Shown: piece after piece, positions 16,249 through 25,400 of the stretch
Numbering within the stretch: the stretch's first letter is position 1
How the letters are laid out: every line of letters starts with the position of its first letter
Origin: Solibacillus merdavium
Lineage (GTDB): Bacteria > Bacillota > Bacilli > Bacillales_A > Planococcaceae
DNA length: 64,000 nucleotides
Direction of reading: 5' to 3'
Assembly (NCBI RefSeq): GCF_014836935.1
Contig: NZ_JACSPW010000002.1
Location: 248,001-312,000, forward strand
Translations under genes and position numbers: made by a program
Notes under the pieces: generated by a model
Database searches by the model: none
Told to the model about the DNA's origin: nothing
The model's input: only the letters and a program-made list of their open reading frames with translations

Positions 16249-17190
16249 TTATTCTCGACGATTGACTCCATCCATCGCAACCGGAATTGTCACAGCTTTA
16301 ATTCGTTCCATAATACGAGCAGCCTTTACGACTTCGATATCACCACGTTGTGATTGCGCTAAATGATGCTCCAGCCCTTTATAATCAAAGTTCGATGTAA
16401 TAAATGTCGGTAATTCTTCACTCATTCGGTAATGTAGAATCGTCCCAAGTATTTCATCACGTGTCCATGCCGACATCGTCTCTGCGCCGATATCATCCAA
16501 CATTAATACAGGCGCCTTTTTAACATAGTCTATTTTTTCATTCAATGTATTGTCGCTAATCGCATTTTTCATTTCTCGTAAAAACTCAGGAACAAATACG
16601 ACAACTGTTCTTACCTTTAGTGTTGCAAGCTCATTTGCAATCGCTCCAAGTACAAAGGATTTTCCTACACCGAATTTCCCGTACAAGTAAAATCCTTTTT
16701 TCGGTAATTCTCCCGTTCGCTTATAAGTCGCGACAAATTCTGCTGCTTGTTCTGCAATACTAAGTCGGGAATGATTGTCGATTGCCAAATCTTTTAATGT
16801 TGCCTTTAATACATCTTTTGGCATATGCATGCTCGAAATCATATTGGCTACATCACGTCGTTCATCTTCACGAAGCTTTTGCTCACAAGGAACATACGTA
16901 ATATCAATGACATTATGCGTTATAAATAGTTTTGGAAGATAACCTTGCAATAAATTTGTACATTGTCCTGTATGACCATTTCCGCAACATCCCGTTGACT
17001 GTGAAATAAATTCGTATAATTTAGGTAAACTAATTTCAACCATTTCTTTCGTCACTTGCTGTTCATGTTCACGTAAAAACTGTTGAACTTTCGGATGTTC
17101 GATCGTCTCTCTGCGCATCGCTTCAAAACGTTCTTCAAAAGAGGGCATTTTTTTCTTAATTTGATTTAATTGATTATTAATCGGTTCTAT
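16249..17190 (-). CDS. dnaI: Primosomal protein DnaI (helicase loader), probable ATA start
   Basis: DnaI loads the replicative helicase with DnaB and DnaD at oriC and at restart sites. The N-terminal domain has a zinc-type cluster (CCGNGHTGQC near residue 68 of this reading) and the C-terminal AAA+ domain has Walker A GKFGVGKSF and Walker B LMLDDIGAE. The first ATG (17148) has no ribosome binding site. In frame upstream the sequence reads EPINNQLNQIKKK, matching the MEPI start of Bacillus DnaI, preceded by ATA at 17190-17188, with AGGTG seven bases before it inside the dnaB end. So ATA is the likely start (313 residues); ATG 17148 would give 299. It lies directly after dnaB. Confidence 0.93.
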   Translation of the reverse strand: MEPINNQLNQIKKKMPSFEERFEAMRRETIEHPKVQQFLREHEQQVTKEMVEISLPKLYEFISQSTGCCGNGHTGQCTNLLQGYLPKLFITHNVIDITYVPCEQKLREDERRDVANMISSMHMPKDVLKATLKDLAIDNHSRLSIAEQAAEFVATYKRTGELPKKGFYLYGKFGVGKSFVLGAIANELATLKVRTVVVFVPEFLREMKNAISDNTLNEKIDYVKKAPVLMLDDIGAETMSAWTRDEILGTILHYRMSEELPTFITSNFDYKGLEHHLAQSQRGDIEVVKAARIMERIKAVTIPVAMDGVNRRE

Positions 17191-17192
17191 TG

Positions 17193-18557
17193 TTATTCAC
17201 CTGCCCTATCAAGCTTTTGTAATATTTTTAAGCGCTCCTGCTCGAAATCCACTGCACTATCTTTTTCTGGCTGTTGCTGCTCATTGCGCTTGTAAAACCA
17301 GTCAGGAACTTGTTCATCTCGTCCACTTTTACGATTGTACGAGGGCTTCTTTTGGGAATTGGCCGGTTGTTTGACCACTGAACTTTCCTGTTTCCATTTC
17401 GTATATTTATCACGTTCTTCACGAGCTAAATCCATCGCCTCTTTAGCCGTCTTCAATTGCTTACGATTCCAGTGATCTGCGATTTTTTCTACATAACTTT
17501 TCGGTAATTTCATATCTGTCGATAACATGACATATTCGAGCAGTACATTAGCCACTCCTATAGGCATGCTATACTTTACAACTAAATCTTCTGCAAGTTG
17601 AATTGAGGAAGGAATTGGTTCTTTCCCATTATTGATGTCACGCAACACTTGAACAGGCGGCGTTGTTTCCAAATAATGCAGAAGTTCTTGTTCCTTCGTT
17701 AAGTTTTCCGCGTGTAAAGTATCATTATTTTTTGCATCAAATACTTTTGTCATGACCGGAGCTTCTGTAGAAACGGTCAATTTATAATAATCCGCTGCAC
17801 AACGTTTTAAACGCTCGGTCGTTAGTTTATTTTGCTCGTCCAATGCTTGTATTACCACTTTTTGCATTTGCAATGGCGTGAGGTGATACAAAAAGGCAAG
17901 CTTTGCAATTGTTTCCCGTGCTTTCACTGTTAATGCTGCACTCGGTATTAACTGCTCAGATAAGCCAGCCTGCAGTAGCTTAAAATCAAATTGCTCATAA
18001 TAAAAAGGATAGTCACTTTGCTTCGGTGTCATTGTTTCCAATTCATCCTGAGGCAGATTTTGATTAATCGGACGGTACACATCCATAAATGTACGTGTGA
18101 CCTCTTCATACTGTTCTTTATTTGGCTGAGTTAAAAAGCGCTGACGTAACTTTCGATAAGCTCCCTCACCAATTTTACTAAATAGGAACATCGATAATAG
18201 CGGGTCTTTAAAAAAGCTCGGTGCATCGAGTGGTCTTACTAATTCATATATAAAATAGCGTTCATTAGCAGTATCCTTTCTCCAAGTGCGCATTAAACCA
18301 ATCGCTTCCAATGCGATTCGTGCTTCAAAAATCTTCTTTAAAGGCATGGACAATACATGCATCAAATAATAATGATTATATTGCTGAGGCGTATGATTTT
18401 CAGCTTCCGCCCAGAGCGTTAAAAATAAACTTATCGGCTCCGGTCCTGTTAGGGGCTGATAAAATAATGTTAATAATTGACGTTCATTTGTAGATAATGC
18501 GTGAGGGAGCGTTATTTCAAAATGATCTGTTGGCTGTATTTCTTTAAAATGAACCAT
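17193..18557 (-). CDS. dnaB: Replication initiation and membrane attachment protein DnaB
   Basis: The Gram-positive DnaB is not the helicase; it works with DnaD and DnaI to recruit and load helicase at oriC, at the membrane. The 454-residue protein shows an N-terminal winged-helix region (PHALSTNERQLLTLFYQPL) and a C-terminal DnaD-like helical domain around residues 290-395, ending in a Lys/Glu-rich tail. GGAGGGGG precedes the ATG. It lies between nrdR and dnaI, as in Bacillus subtilis, and its last codons carry the AGGTG used by dnaI. Confidence 0.95.
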   Translation of the reverse strand: MVHFKEIQPTDHFEITLPHALSTNERQLLTLFYQPLTGPEPISLFLTLWAEAENHTPQQYNHYYLMHVLSMPLKKIFEARIALEAIGLMRTWRKDTANERYFIYELVRPLDAPSFFKDPLLSMFLFSKIGEGAYRKLRQRFLTQPNKEQYEEVTRTFMDVYRPINQNLPQDELETMTPKQSDYPFYYEQFDFKLLQAGLSEQLIPSAALTVKARETIAKLAFLYHLTPLQMQKVVIQALDEQNKLTTERLKRCAADYYKLTVSTEAPVMTKVFDAKNNDTLHAENLTKEQELLHYLETTPPVQVLRDINNGKEPIPSSIQLAEDLVVKYSMPIGVANVLLEYVMLSTDMKLPKSYVEKIADHWNRKQLKTAKEAMDLAREERDKYTKWKQESSVVKQPANSQKKPSYNRKSGRDEQVPDWFYKRNEQQQPEKDSAVDFEQERLKILQKLDRAGE

Positions 18558-18576
18558 TTTGTCCCCCTCCTAAAAC

Positions 18577-19044
18577 TTATTTGTCACTTGACTGACGTGT
18601 CATAATTTCTTTTAGTTCCTCAATAAATACAGTAATATCCTTAAATTGTCGATAAACGGATGCAAATCGTACATATGCAACTTCATCAACTTTTGCAAGG
18701 CGATCCATTACCATTTCACCCACATCTTCCGAGCGTACTTCTGCATTGCCAAGTCGACGTAATTCCTTTTCAATTGATAATACAATCTCTTCCAATTGAT
18801 CTAAAGCAACCGGCCGCTTCTCACATGCCCGTATTAGTCCTCGCAATACCTTTTCACGGCTGAATTCTTCACGTGAGCCACCCTTTTTCACAACGATTAA
18901 TGGTGTTTCTTCTATTTTTTCAAATGTCGTAAAACGGAAAGCACACGATTCACATTCACGACGTCTTCGAATTTCTTTATTATCATCAACAGGTCTTGAA
19001 TCTACAACACGTGTACCGTTGTATTGACAAGCTGGACATCTCAT
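18577..19044 (-). CDS. nrdR: Transcriptional repressor NrdR
   Basis: NrdR represses ribonucleotide reductase genes according to dATP/ATP. The 155-residue protein has the N-terminal zinc ribbon (CPACQYNG and CESCAFRF, residues 3-34) and the ATP-cone domain from residue 46 ([20 protein letters not shown]). Length and both domains are standard. AGGAGAAA precedes the ATG. It is followed by dnaB 19 bases downstream, the usual order, suggesting an nrdR-dnaB-dnaI operon. Confidence 0.97.
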   Translation of the reverse strand: MRCPACQYNGTRVVDSRPVDDNKEIRRRRECESCAFRFTTFEKIEETPLIVVKKGGSREEFSREKVLRGLIRACEKRPVALDQLEEIVLSIEKELRRLGNAEVRSEDVGEMVMDRLAKVDEVAYVRFASVYRQFKDITVFIEELKEIMTRQSSDK

Positions 19045-19083
19045 ATTTTATTTCTCCTAAATGTTAGTTTATCTATATTATAA

Positions 19084-19120
19084 CAAAAACAACGCGCGTG
19101 AAATAGTTCTTCATGCGCGT
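19084..19120 (-). terminator. Terminator downstream of gapB
   Basis: ACGCGCGTGAA (19092-19102) pairs with 19110-19120 (one G-U), followed on the minus strand by TTGTTTTTG. It separates gapB from nrdR. Confidence 0.8.
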
Positions 19121-19135
19121 CGAAATTTTCCAAAA

Positions 19136-19268
19136 GGAAAGTGATTCAATTATATAGTGCCCTATCGATTCACACAATAGAAAATGCCTTTTGTAAAAAT
19201 AAATATTCTACAAAAGGCAATAGTTTAGTTATATCCCGGCACTATATATGCCAAAAGAATCACTTTCC
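19136..19268. repeat. Nested 133-bp inverted repeat between gapB and nrdR
   Basis: Three concentric perfect arms: GGAAAGTGATTC 19136-19147 with 19257-19268, ATATAGTGCC 19152-19161 with 19238-19247, and GCCTTTTGTA 19186-19195 with 19209-19218. The structure would form in RNA from either strand. It lies in the gapB 3' region before the terminator at 19084-19120. It has no open frame and no flanking duplication that I can see. Confidence 0.8.
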
Positions 19269-19318
19269 GAATTTACAATCAAGACTTTTCATTCTTTTAT
19301 TCGTAAAAAGAAATTAAA

Positions 19319-20338
19319 TTATGCATTCACCGCTACTAATTCTTTGGCAATTTTATTTGCTAAGTCTACTACACGTGCAGAATAACCCCATTCGTTATCA
19401 TACCAAGCAATTACTTTTACTTTACGGTCACCTAAAACGATTGTTGTTAGTCCATCAACTGTAGAAGAATATGTTGTCGTATTATAGTCTGAAGATACTA
19501 ATGGCTCCATTGAGAAGTTTAAAATACCGTTCATTTTGCCTTCAGCAGCTGCTTTAAATGCAGCATTTACTTCTTCTACTGTTACATCTTTTTCTAAATC
19601 TACAACTAAGTCCACCAATGATACGTTTGGTGTAGGTACACGTAAGGCCATACCGTGAATTTTGCCATCTAATTCTGGCAACACTAAGCGTAAAGCTTTA
19701 GCTGCACCAGTTGAAGTTGGAATAATTGACGATGCACAGTTACGAGCACGACGTAAATCTTTATGTGGGTTATCAATGTTATTTTGATCATTTGTATAAG
19801 CGTGTACAGTTGTCATTAAGCCATTTACAATACCAAATTCATCATTTAATACTTTTGCTACTGGAGCTAGGCAGTTTGTAGTACAAGAAGCATTTGAAAT
19901 GACATCGTGTTTTGATAAATCTAATTTATCATCGTTTACACCTAACACTACTGTAATATCTTCATTTTTACCTGGAGCTGTTAAAATAACCTTTTTCGCG
20001 CCAGCTTCTATATGCTTTGCAGCATTTTCACGGTCATTGAATTTACCAGTAGCTTCGATTACAATATCTACTCCCATTTTTGCCCAAGGTAATTTTAATG
20101 GATCGCGTTCACTAACTAGTTCAACACGTTTACCGTTAACGATTAATGCACCTTCAACCGCTTCAACAGTACCTGGGAATACACCATGATTTGTGTCATA
20201 CTTAATTAAATGTGCTAACGTTTCAGATGGGTAACTTGCATTTACTGCTACGATATTCACATCACCGCGCATCATCGCTTGTCGGAATACCATACGACCA
20301 ATGCGGCCAAAACCATTAATTGCAATAGAAACTGTCAT
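19319..20338 (-). CDS. gapB: Glyceraldehyde-3-phosphate dehydrogenase, GapB type
   Basis: The catalytic [12 protein letters not shown] (Cys about 153) and the [12 protein letters not shown] nucleotide fold are present. After the second beta strand the sequence is [13 protein letters not shown], with Asn-Ala-Ser where NAD-specific GapA has Asp; this is the pattern of NADP-preferring, gluconeogenic GapB. Its place between nrdR/dnaB and coaE/mutM/polA is that of Bacillus subtilis gapB. So it likely runs 1,3-bisphosphoglycerate to glyceraldehyde 3-phosphate during growth on TCA intermediates. AGGAGGATTT precedes the ATG. Regulation by CcpN is known for gapB elsewhere; I cannot confirm sites here. 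Confidence 0.93.
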   Translation of the reverse strand: MTVSIAINGFGRIGRMVFRQAMMRGDVNIVAVNASYPSETLAHLIKYDTNHGVFPGTVEAVEGALIVNGKRVELVSERDPLKLPWAKMGVDIVIEATGKFNDRENAAKHIEAGAKKVILTAPGKNEDITVVLGVNDDKLDLSKHDVISNASCTTNCLAPVAKVLNDEFGIVNGLMTTVHAYTNDQNNIDNPHKDLRRARNCASSIIPTSTGAAKALRLVLPELDGKIHGMALRVPTPNVSLVDLVVDLEKDVTVEEVNAAFKAAAEGKMNGILNFSMEPLVSSDYNTTTYSSTVDGLTTIVLGDRKVKVIAWYDNEWGYSARVVDLANKIAKELVAVNA

Positions 20339-20473
20339 ATTATTTAAATCCTCCTAAAAGTACGATTCATTCGTTTTATTTATTCGTTGATTAGTATAAC
20401 ACATATTCTAAAAAGGTGAACATATTTAACACACATAAAAAAAGTTGTTATTTTCAGATAATACATACCCTAA

Positions 20474-20517
20474 AAATAAATGCCTTAACCCACTTCACAT
20501 AAAACGGGCAAGGCATT
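20474..20517 (-). terminator. Terminator after coaE
   Basis: AATGCCTT (20479-20486) pairs with 20510-20517, with extra GGG/CCC pairing inside, and is followed on the minus strand by TTTATTTTTA. Confidence 0.8.
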
Positions 20518-20520
20518 ATT

Positions 20521-21117
20521 TTATTTCAAAACATTCCATTCATATAAAATATTTTGCAATTGAAGGGCCGTATCTTCCAATGAACCGTTATTATAAATAA
20601 CTGCATCAGCAAGCGCTTCTTTATCTTTTACAGGAATTTGCGTGCCAATACGTGCCTTAGCGTCTTCTTCTGTCAAGTCGTTCCGTTCCATTAAGCGTTC
20701 TAATTGTACGCCCTCCGTTACCGAAACTACTATAATTTTTTCAACAAAATGCTCGAGCTTGCTTTCAAATAATAAAGGGATATCCATAAATACATTTTTT
20801 TCACCGTAAGAAATAAATTCATCACGCTGACGAATCATTTCCTCACGAATCGCAGGGTGAATGATGGCATTTAGTTGTTGACGCTTCGATTCATCATGAA
20901 ATATAAGACTTCCTACTTTAGCGCGGTCCATTGTACCATCTTCAGAAATGACATCCTGTCCAAATACTTCAGCGATTTTCAAAAGCGTTGGACTTCCTGG
21001 CTCTACGACTTGTCGTGCAACTTGATCGGCATCAACAATTGGTAAGTTATATGACTGAATCATTTTTGCGACTGTACTTTTTCCACTTGCAATACTTCCT
21101 GTTAAACCTATAATCAC
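20521..21117 (-). CDS. coaE: Dephospho-CoA kinase
   Basis: Last step of coenzyme A synthesis: phosphorylation of the ribose 3'-OH of dephospho-CoA. P-loop GLTGSIASGKST at the N-terminus, DADQVARQVV, LIFHDESKRQQLNAIIHP and the lid region ERLMERNDLTEEDAKARI are typical. The start is GTG (21117-21115), with AAAGGGGAAT eight bases upstream. It sits 12 bases after mutM, so polA-mutM-coaE form one transcription unit. Confidence 0.96.
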   Translation of the reverse strand: MIIGLTGSIASGKSTVAKMIQSYNLPIVDADQVARQVVEPGSPTLLKIAEVFGQDVISEDGTMDRAKVGSLIFHDESKRQQLNAIIHPAIREEMIRQRDEFISYGEKNVFMDIPLLFESKLEHFVEKIIVVSVTEGVQLERLMERNDLTEEDAKARIGTQIPVKDKEALADAVIYNNGSLEDTALQLQNILYEWNVLK

Positions 21118-21129
21118 AGTAATTCCCCT

Positions 21130-22002
21130 TTACTTTTGACATTGAGGACAATATGTTGACGTCCTTCCTCCGATAACGATGGACTCTGTATTTGTTTCAC
21201 ATATCACACATTGTTTTTTCCCGTACATTTTCAAGCGATGCTGCATCGTACCTGCCCCACCGTTAATACTGCGATAGTCAGATATAGTAGAGCCGCCAGA
21301 ATCAATGCTTTCCTGCAGTACATCACAAATCACTTGAAAGAGCTCTGTTTTTTGCTCTCTACTTAGGTCACTTGTCACACGTCCTGGATGAATGAATAAT
21401 TTAAATAAAGCTTCAGTTGCATATATATTCCCACAGCCTGAAATAACTTGGCCATCCATAATGACTTCTTTAATCGCCTTTTTCGCAAATTTCGGCTTTT
21501 CACTTTGCGTTAGGAAAAAATCACATGCACTGTCATCAAATGGCTCCGGTGCCATTTTAAGTAAAGGTGGATGGTCCGCAAGTTCTTTAATAAAGCGCAA
21601 TTCACCAAAGCGGCGAATATCTGCATAGACAAGTAATTCTCCACTCGCTAAAGTGAAAACCGCATGAATATGCTTTCTGAATTTTTCTTCTGTAATTTCT
21701 AACACATCATTTACAACAAACCATGCCCCACTCATCCCTAAATGATTAACTAAAATGAAACTTTCTCCACTTTTGTTTAAATGAAAGAAAATATATTTTG
21801 ATCGACGCTCTAGTTTCTCAATTTTCATATTAGTCAATAGCTGTTCGAACTGATAGGGTTTCGCATTTTTTACAATTGCTTGTTTACCTGCTTCATGGGA
21901 TGCATAAACAATGTCTGAAAATGTGACAGTTGCAATTGTTTTCCCTTCTACTATTGGTCGTAAATCTCGTACGACACCTTCTACTTCTGGTAATTCCGGC
22001 AT
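21130..22002 (-). CDS. mutM: Formamidopyrimidine-DNA glycosylase
   Basis: Base-excision repair glycosylase/AP lyase that removes 8-oxoguanine and formamidopyrimidines. The N-terminus MPELPEVE supplies the catalytic Pro2 and Glu3; HLGMSGAW lies in the centre, then GCGNIYATEALF, and a C-terminal zinc finger with two C-x2-C pairs (CVIC, CPQC). Length 290 is normal. AAGGAGTACC precedes the ATG. It is 12 bases downstream of polA and upstream of coaE. Confidence 0.97.
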   Translation of the reverse strand: MPELPEVEGVVRDLRPIVEGKTIATVTFSDIVYASHEAGKQAIVKNAKPYQFEQLLTNMKIEKLERRSKYIFFHLNKSGESFILVNHLGMSGAWFVVNDVLEITEEKFRKHIHAVFTLASGELLVYADIRRFGELRFIKELADHPPLLKMAPEPFDDSACDFFLTQSEKPKFAKKAIKEVIMDGQVISGCGNIYATEALFKLFIHPGRVTSDLSREQKTELFQVICDVLQESIDSGGSTISDYRSINGGAGTMQHRLKMYGKKQCVICETNTESIVIGGRTSTYCPQCQK

Positions 22003-22014
22003 AAATGGTACTCC

Positions 22015-24645
22015 TTATTTAGCATCGTACCATGTTGGACCATATGAAAAATCAACTTTCAGCGGCACAATTAGCTCGATTGCATTTTCCATAACCTCTG
22101 GTACGATTCGCTCTAAAATTTCTATTTCTTCTTTTGGTGCTTCAAATATCAGCTCATCGTGTACTTGTAATAATAGCTTAGCCTTTAATCCTTCTTGCTC
22201 AAGGCGTGTATTCATATCAATCATTGCTTTTTTAATAATGTCTGCAGCACTTCCTTGAATTGGGGTATTCATCGCCGTACGTTCCGCAAAGCTTCTTAAA
22301 TTGAAATTCGAGCTTGTAATGTCCGGCAAGTAGCGGCGGCGATTTAAAATCGTAGTAACAAACCCTGTTTTCTTCGCCTCTGCAATAATAGAATCCATAT
22401 AATATTTTACACCCGGGAAGCTTTGTAAGTAGTTTTCAATAAAAATAGCTGCTTTCTTCCGTGTAATATCAAGGCTTTGTGATAAACCATAATCACTGAT
22501 TCCATATACGATACCGAAGTTAACAGCTTTTGCTGTTCGACGCATTAAGCTTGTTACTTCATCCGCATTACTTACTCCAAATACATCCATTGCTGTCCGG
22601 GTATGAATATCCATGCCTTGCTTAAACGCATCTACAAGCACTTCATCTTGGCACATATGTGCCAATACCCGCAATTCGATTTGCGAATAGTCAGCAGCAA
22701 ATAATACCCAGTCTTTTTTTGACGGCACAAATGCTTGGCGGATTTTCCGTCCTTCTTCCAAACGAATAGGGATATTCTGTAGATTTGGATTTGTAGAACT
22801 CAATCGCCCTGTCGCAGTTAATGCTTGTTGGAAACGTGTATGGACTTTTGAATCCTCTTCCTTAACCTCTTTTATCAAACCTTCAATATAGGTTGATTGC
22901 AGTTTTGCAAGGGTACGATATTCCAAAATATGCTTTACAATATCATGTTCGGACTGCAGCTTTTCCAGTACATCAGCTGCTGTTGAATAACCCGTTTTTG
23001 TTTTTTTAATAACAGGAAGGCCTAATTTATCAAATAATATAACACCAAGCTGTTTCGGGGAATTTATATTAAATTTCTCACCAGCAAGTTCATAAATTGA
23101 AGCTTCTATTATTTCAAGTTTGGCTTTAAGATCGTCCCCCATTTGATGTAATGTATCTACATTTACCGTGATGCCTTCGCTCTCCATCTTACCTAAAATA
23201 TGGGCAAGCGGCAGCTCCAGCTCTTTATATAACTCAAATTGTTCATTATCTTTTAGTTTTTGTTCCAGAACTGGTTGCAGGCTCCAAACGGCTACTGCTT
23301 TTCTGCTTACATGTTCCGCCACATTATCAGCGTGGGGTACAACCCATTTTGCCCCTTTTCCGTATACTGCTTCATTTGATTGAACAGCAGTATAGCCAAA
23401 TTCTTTCGCCAGTGTTGCTACATCATCACCTGAAATGGAAGGCTTTAAAATATAGGAAGCTAACAATAAATCAAACTCCACACCTTTTAACTCAATACCT
23501 AAACGATGGAGCATAGCCTGTGTTGCTTTACTATCGGCTATATATTTTTTCTTTGTCTCATCATTTAGCCATGCTTTTAAGTCTTCATTTTCTGCTACGT
23601 TTTCAATCGTTGAATAGAATGTATTTTCTCCATCTGTCATGGCAAAGCCAATTGCCTCACAACTATGGTAATGCTCATTTTCCAACTCTAGATGAATTGC
23701 CATTGTATTTTTCAGCATGTCCTTTGTAATCAAAGACACCATTTCGTACTTTAATTCGACCTGCTCCACCTGTTCTGTTTCAAAATCGCTTTTCTCAATT
23801 AATGATTTAAAACCAAGTTCCTGCCAAACTCCCATAAGTGCTTCTTCGTTTGGACCAGCGTAAGCCAATTCATCAAGCGTAATTGTTAACGGTACTTCTG
23901 TATGAATCGTAGCCAGCTTTTTCGATAAATGAGCCATTTCTTCATTATCAACAAGCTTCTCTTTCATTTTTGAAGCTTTCAAAGAATCGATTGCTTCATA
24001 TATCTTTTCAATTGAGCCATGCTCTTTTAACAATTTAATGGCTGTCTTTTCTCCAACACCAGGTACACCGGGAATATTATCGGATTGGTCACCCATAAGC
24101 CCTTTCATATCAATAATCTGATTGGGCGTTAATCCGTACTTTTCTTCTATATGTTCTGGAGTATACTTTTCGATATCCGTAATCCCTTTACGTGTGATAT
24201 AAACTGTTACATCATCAGTAGCGAGCTGAGTTAAGTCTTTATCTCCGGAAACAACAATTACTTCTATTCCCTGCCCTGCAGCTTGCTTCGCCAAAGTTCC
24301 GATAATATCATCCGCTTCATACATTTCAAGCTCGTAGCGTTTAATATTATACGCATCGATCAGTTTACGAATATAGGGAAATTGTTCTGATAGCTCAGGT
24401 GGTGTTTTTTGGCGACCGCCTTTATATTCATCAAATGATTTGTGACGGAAAGTTGTTTTCCCTGCATCAAAAGCAACGAGCATTTGCGTTGGATTTTCCT
24501 CACCGATAATTTTTTGCAGCATTGTCGTAAACCCGTAAGTTGCGTTTGTATGAATACCACTATCATTCGTTAGTAACGGTAATGCAAAAAAGGCACGATA
24601 TGCTAATGAGTTGCCATCTAGTAAAAGTAATTTTTGTTTTGTCAT
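22015..24645 (-). CDS. polA: DNA polymerase I
   Basis: Polymerase for Okazaki-fragment maturation and repair. Residues 1-290 are the 5'-3' exonuclease (LLLDGNSLAYRAFFALP, EADDIIGTLA, MGDQSDNIPGVPGVG). Residues about 300-465 are the proofreading fold, but the acidic exonuclease motifs are missing (HLELE where DxE is expected), as in other Bacilli. The rest is the family A polymerase: DYSQIELRVLAH, RRTAKAVNFGIVYG and QVHDELIFE. Length 876 is normal. In Bacillus subtilis it follows phoR directly; here hflKC and a small membrane protein gene lie between. Confidence 0.98.
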   Translation of the reverse strand: MTKQKLLLLDGNSLAYRAFFALPLLTNDSGIHTNATYGFTTMLQKIIGEENPTQMLVAFDAGKTTFRHKSFDEYKGGRQKTPPELSEQFPYIRKLIDAYNIKRYELEMYEADDIIGTLAKQAAGQGIEVIVVSGDKDLTQLATDDVTVYITRKGITDIEKYTPEHIEEKYGLTPNQIIDMKGLMGDQSDNIPGVPGVGEKTAIKLLKEHGSIEKIYEAIDSLKASKMKEKLVDNEEMAHLSKKLATIHTEVPLTITLDELAYAGPNEEALMGVWQELGFKSLIEKSDFETEQVEQVELKYEMVSLITKDMLKNTMAIHLELENEHYHSCEAIGFAMTDGENTFYSTIENVAENEDLKAWLNDETKKKYIADSKATQAMLHRLGIELKGVEFDLLLASYILKPSISGDDVATLAKEFGYTAVQSNEAVYGKGAKWVVPHADNVAEHVSRKAVAVWSLQPVLEQKLKDNEQFELYKELELPLAHILGKMESEGITVNVDTLHQMGDDLKAKLEIIEASIYELAGEKFNINSPKQLGVILFDKLGLPVIKKTKTGYSTAADVLEKLQSEHDIVKHILEYRTLAKLQSTYIEGLIKEVKEEDSKVHTRFQQALTATGRLSSTNPNLQNIPIRLEEGRKIRQAFVPSKKDWVLFAADYSQIELRVLAHMCQDEVLVDAFKQGMDIHTRTAMDVFGVSNADEVTSLMRRTAKAVNFGIVYGISDYGLSQSLDITRKKAAIFIENYLQSFPGVKYYMDSIIAEAKKTGFVTTILNRRRYLPDITSSNFNLRSFAERTAMNTPIQGSAADIIKKAMIDMNTRLEQEGLKAKLLLQVHDELIFEAPKEEIEILERIVPEVMENAIELIVPLKVDFSYGPTWYDAK

Positions 24646-24762
24646 TCAAGTTCCTCCATCAGTTTGGTACGATTATATGTTCTCTTTCTACTTTAGCGAT
24701 TGTTCATCCGAATTGCCAATATTTAATGAGGAATTAACAAGATTTTTTAAGCAACAAACCAA

Positions 24763-24790
24763 CAAAAAAAGCCCCTTAAAATTAAGGAGC
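24763..24790 (-). terminator. Terminator of the membrane-protein gene at 24796
   Basis: GCTCCTTAA / TTAAGGGGC stem on the minus strand (24790-24782 with 24779-24771), followed by TTTTTTTG. Confidence 0.82.
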
Positions 24791-24795
24791 AATCA

Positions 24796-25233
24796 TTACT
24801 TTAACTTTTTAAATTTATAATTCTCTACAACATCTCGTTTTTCCTCATAGAATATTTCTTCAAATATTACTGTTAGTAAAAATGCATTTAAAAATGGAAT
24901 GATGATATACATTGGCATACCACCTAAATCGTATTGCATTAATCCACGTGCAAATACTTCAACAAAACCAATTTGCGCAAAGTAAAAAATCATTCCTACT
25001 CCAACCTGCCAAATCGGACGCTTATCTTCACGTTTTTCAAACCATAGTACTTTTTTAAACGAATTACGAACATCTTCTGCTATAAAGGCACTCAATAACA
25101 AAATCACAATAAATAACACAGGTATATGATAAATTTCCACTTTCATGAAACTTAAGTTCGTTTGATAAAATAGTGCTGTCACAGATGTTGCCATAATGAA
25201 AGCAAGTAAACTATTTTGTATTTTTCTACTCAA
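24796..25233 (-). CDS. Hypothetical four-helix membrane protein
   Basis: I do not recognise this 145-residue protein. It has four hydrophobic segments: about 8-25, 36-52, 75-98 and 108-124, with charged loops (DVRNSFKKVLWFEKREDKRP) between the second and third and a basic Lys-rich C-terminus (ENYKFKKLK). A cytoplasmic N- and C-terminus is likely from the positive charges. It is a single-gene unit with an AGGGGGAT site and its own terminator, between polA and hflC. It is absent from this position in Bacillus subtilis. Function unknown. Confidence 0.7.
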   Translation of the reverse strand: MSRKIQNSLLAFIMATSVTALFYQTNLSFMKVEIYHIPVLFIVILLLSAFIAEDVRNSFKKVLWFEKREDKRPIWQVGVGMIFYFAQIGFVEVFARGLMQYDLGGMPMYIIIPFLNAFLLTVIFEEIFYEEKRDVVENYKFKKLK

Positions 25234-25350
25234 ATTTGATCCCCCTTAATTATATTACTCACTTATTATAACAATAAAATAATAATTTTAAATAATATAA
25301 TTCAAATTTTCAGTGAAGGTAAATATTGTAAAATAGCTTTTTTTGCAATA

Positions 25351-25389
25351 AAAAAAGCTATTTAGAAAGAGTTCACATTCTAAATAGCT
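25351..25389 (-). terminator. Terminator of hflKC
   Basis: AGCTATTTAGAA on both arms (25356-25367 with 25378-25389), then TTTTTTT on the minus strand. The arm AATAGCTTTTTTT can also pair with a second copy at 25332-25345, giving an alternative hairpin. Confidence 0.82.
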
Positions 25390-25400
25390 AATCTTACCTT

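Noticed and set aside
16249-17148. dnaI start at ATG 17148
   Set aside because: No ribosome binding site, and it removes a conserved N-terminus that is present in frame just upstream.
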